NCBI GenBank assembly: GCA_945876155.1
Contig: CAMCMW010000059.1
Coordinates: forward strand, 1 to 7,664
Direction of reading: 5' to 3'
Source: an uncultured Ruminococcus sp.
GTDB lineage: Bacteria > Bacillota > Clostridia > Oscillospirales > Ruminococcaceae
DNA length: 7,664 nt
The first letter of the stretch is position 1, and every line of letters begins with the position of its first letter. Below the pieces are notes generated by a model that worked only from the letters and a program-made list of their open reading frames with translations, searched no databases and was not told the origin of the DNA. Positions 5,974 through 7,664 of the stretch are shown piece after piece. The translations under genes were made by a program, and so were the position numbers.

Positions 5974-6786
5974 ATGGCTGATTTATCCAATGTATTGCTT
6001 ATAACCGACTTAGACGGAACACTTCTTCCGGAAAACAAGATACTGTCCCAAAAGGACAAGGAGGCAATCAGGCGTTTCAGAGCAGACGGCGGAAAGTTCA
6101 CCGTGGCAACGGGAAGAACAGTGCAGTCGGCTAAGAAATATTTTGACGAGCTTGAAGTTGACCTTCCGGTTATACTTTATAACGGTTCGCTGATATATGA
6201 CCTTGCAAAGGAAAAGGTCATGTTTACTGACGTTCTGCCGGATTGTGCCCTGGAAATCGGCAGAGAACTGTTTGATTTTATGGAAAATCCGGGAGGAGAG
6301 GTTTTAAGACTTGACAATATTTACGTTGTGTGCAATAATGAATATGAGCAGGAGCATACAAGGATATGCCAGGTGGACCCTGTTTATACAACGCTGGACG
6401 CTGTTCCGGCAGGGGACTGGTTTAAAATTCTCTTTGCCACAAAACCGGAGCTTATCACAAAGCTTGAGGAGTATGTGAAAACAAAGAACTATCCTGTTGA
6501 CTTTGTACGCTCTAACGATATCTTTATTGAAATGCTCCCTAAGGGCAGTTCAAAGGGTGCGGCGCTGAAAGAGTACATAAAGCTTATGGGGTTGGAAAGC
6601 TATAAGGTTTACGCTGCCGGCGATTATCACAATGATATTGAAATGCTCCAGACTGCCAGTGTGGGCGCTGCAACGGCTAATGCACAGCAGGCTGTCAAGG
6701 ATATTGCGGACGTTGTGCTGAAAAACACAAGTGACCAGTGCGCCATAGCAGAGCTGATTGAGATGATTTATGATGGCAGGGCATGA
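5974..6786 (+). CDS. Cof-type HAD-superfamily hydrolase (phosphatase)
   Basis: The product is 270 residues, typical of the Cof (type IIB cap) group that dephosphorylates sugar phosphates, nucleotides or cofactors such as FMN or pyridoxal phosphate. All four HAD motifs are present. Motif I is TDLDGTLL with nucleophile D12 and acid/base D14. Motif II is VATGRT with T46. Motif III is K194 in LPKGSSKGAALKEY, and motif IV is AAGDYHNDIEML with D217 and D221. The stretch between motifs II and III (about 80-185) is the cap domain that sets substrate choice, so the substrate cannot be named. The start ATG follows the upstream stop by 2 bases, with AAAGG at 5959-5963 and CAGG at 5965-5968 as possible ribosome binding sites. 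Its neighbours give no clear hint of substrate; it is probably a co-transcribed housekeeping phosphatase. In Bacillus the next gene after the lspA-ylyB pair is pyrR, which is absent here. Confidence 0.93.
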   Translation: MADLSNVLLITDLDGTLLPENKILSQKDKEAIRRFRADGGKFTVATGRTVQSAKKYFDELEVDLPVILYNGSLIYDLAKEKVMFTDVLPDCALEIGRELFDFMENPGGEVLRLDNIYVVCNNEYEQEHTRICQVDPVYTTLDAVPAGDWFKILFATKPELITKLEEYVKTKNYPVDFVRSNDIFIEMLPKGSSKGAALKEYIKLMGLESYKVYAAGDYHNDIEMLQTASVGAATANAQQAVKDIADVVLKNTSDQCAIAELIEMIYDGRA

Positions 6787-6787
6787 T

Positions 6788-6847
6788 ATGGTGAAAAAGG
6801 TATCAGCGGTTTTAATGACGCTTACTGTTATATGCACTGCCGGATGT
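6788..6847 (+). other. Lipoprotein signal peptide with lipobox
   Basis: The first 20 codons give a short positively charged start (KK at 3-4), a hydrophobic stretch (VSAVLMTLTVIC) and TAGC at 17-20. Thr at -3 is less common than Leu, Val or Ile, but Ala-Gly-Cys is the classic end. Lgt would lipidate Cys20 and LspA would cut before it. Confidence 0.8.
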
Positions 6848-7664
6848 TACGGTTCTGAAAAGACTGAAAGTCATGCGGAGGTTACTGAAACAGTAACAGA
6901 AGAAACTACATCGGAGGTCACAGAGCCGGTTACTGCTGAGCCGACGGAAATTCCGACCCAGCCAGAAACAGAACCTACGACAGCTCATATTCCAGAAATT
7001 GCCAACTACAGGGTTGGTGAAGAAGATTTCGGCTATTTTAATATACCCACAGACTGGTCTTATATAGAACCAATGGTGTCAGAAAGACCTTCCATGTACT
7101 ATGGGGACAAGGATAATGAGAACGAAGTGGGAATATTTTATTATGAGAACAATGAGGAAATAAAAACTTGTGCTGAAACTGATTTTAGCATATCTCAGAA
7201 ACATTATGATAATGTTAAAATGACTCAAACAGAAATTGACGGTTATGAGGCTTATAAAATCAGCTATGATGATAATGACATACATATAATCACATACGTT
7301 TTTGCGTGTGCTGATGGCGTCAACAGGCATTTTTATTTCAGAGGGGATATGGCAATTGCCCTTGCCGAAAGTATAGTCAAAACATATAAACTTGCAGCTG
7401 ACTATCATGAAGAAACCGATATTTCAGAAATTGCCAATTACAGGGTTGGTGAAGAAGATTTCGGCTATCTCAATATCCCCGCAGACTGGTCTTATATAGA
7501 ACCAATGTCAGTGGAATTTCTTACACTTCAATATGGCGATGATATAAACAGCAGAGACGGAATATGGATCAGAAAATTTGAAAGTGATTATGATTTAAAA
7601 ACTCTTTCGGAAAACCGTTATGAAAATTTTCATGCTCATTATGAAAAAATGGAAACAAGTCAAA
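6788..7664 (+). CDS. Putative lipoprotein with tandem repeated domain (3' end outside window)
   Basis: The frame is open from ATG 6788 to the window end, 292 codons without a stop. A signal peptide with a KK start and a hydrophobic core ends in TAGC, a lipobox with the lipidated residue at Cys20. Residues about 23-68 form a Thr/Glu/Pro/Val linker, a spacer common in surface lipoproteins of Clostridia. Then two copies of a roughly 144-residue domain follow. Each opens with EIANYRVGEEDFGY (copy 1 from E70, copy 2 from E214), then an NIP-x-DWSYIEPM segment, a YGD turn and alternating strands. The first copy ends with a helix-like ALAESIVKTYKL. The strand/helix order recalls the Mog1/PsbP/DcrB fold, but that is only a guess and I do not recognise the family. 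The gene begins 1 base after the HAD stop, with AGGG at 6778-6781 as a weak ribosome binding site. It is richer in ATA and other AT-rich codons than its neighbours. Likely anchored on the outer face of the membrane; function unknown. Confidence 0.85.
   Translation, partial: MVKKVSAVLMTLTVICTAGCYGSEKTESHAEVTETVTEETTSEVTEPVTAEPTEIPTQPETEPTTAHIPEIANYRVGEEDFGYFNIPTDWSYIEPMVSERPSMYYGDKDNENEVGIFYYENNEEIKTCAETDFSISQKHYDNVKMTQTEIDGYEAYKISYDDNDIHIITYVFACADGVNRHFYFRGDMAIALAESIVKTYKLAADYHEETDISEIANYRVGEEDFGYLNIPADWSYIEPMSVEFLTLQYGDDINSRDGIWIRKFESDYDLKTLSENRYENFHAHYEKMETSQ
6993..7075 (+). repeat. Direct repeat copy 1 in lipoprotein gene
   Basis: This 83-base block, from CAGAAATTGCC to AGAACCAATG, recurs 432 bases downstream with 78 of 83 bases identical by my manual comparison. 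It encodes the opening segment of the repeated domain (residues 70-96). Confidence 0.95.
7425..7507 (+). repeat. Direct repeat copy 2 in lipoprotein gene
   Basis: Second copy of the 83-base block, in the same reading frame (432 bases is 144 codons). It encodes residues 214-240 and differs from copy 1 by Phe to Leu, Thr to Ala and two silent changes. The sequence on both sides is much less alike. Confidence 0.95.

Noticed and set aside
6848..6992. Thr/Glu/Pro codon-rich stretch considered as a DNA-level repeat array
   Set aside because: The units are irregular in length and sequence; it is better explained as a flexible linker in the lipoprotein.
7079..7408. Minus-strand open frame of 109 codons opposite the lipoprotein gene
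   Set aside because: The hydrophobic look comes from AT-rich antisense codons. The plus-strand frame has a signal peptide, repeated domain and operon placement.
1..7664. Mobile element, CRISPR array, tRNA/rRNA or defence system
   Set aside because: No transposase, integrase, terminal inverted repeats, spacer-repeat pattern, cloverleaf-like tract or defence gene is visible; the window is almost fully covered by housekeeping genes.

Overview
The window looks like a housekeeping stretch from a low-to-mid GC Gram-positive bacterium of the class Clostridia, most likely a Ruminococcus-like member of the Oscillospiraceae. This is inferred from gene order (sepF, ylmH, divIVA, ileS, lspA, rluD-type), the Shine-Dalgarno-rich starts including a TTG start, and the Thr/Glu/Pro-rich linker lipoprotein at the end. 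All genes lie on the + strand, almost without gaps, so the region is probably one or two operons.

Positions 1-1728 are the distal end of the Firmicute division cluster: the 3' end of sepF (FtsZ anchor), ylmH (S4-domain RNA-binding protein) and divIVA (coiled-coil polarity/division scaffold). The ylmG gene that often sits between sepF and ylmH is missing. Positions 1728-4499 hold ileS (isoleucyl-tRNA synthetase), which overlaps divIVA by one base.

A short spacer (4500-4566) carries a hairpin with a T-rich tail that looks like an intrinsic terminator. It is followed by a strong ribosome binding site for lspA (lipoprotein signal peptidase). The lspA start is odd: the Shine-Dalgarno sequence points to an in-frame ATA codon, while the nearest ordinary in-frame start (GTG) is 22 bases downstream of it. 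lspA overlaps a RluD-family pseudouridine synthase gene by 8 bases, then comes a Cof-type HAD phosphatase gene, and one base after that the start of a lipoprotein gene that runs off the window.

The lipoprotein is the least understood gene. It has a lipobox, a Thr/Glu/Pro linker and at least two copies of a roughly 144-residue domain. The first 83 bases of the two copies are almost identical at the DNA level although the rest has diverged, which suggests recent gene conversion or homogenisation. Its precursor would be a substrate of the LspA encoded upstream. I see no mobile element, CRISPR array, tRNA or rRNA, and nothing that clearly amounts to a new multi-gene system. The points worth checking are the lspA start, the lipoprotein repeat and a few small departures from family norms.
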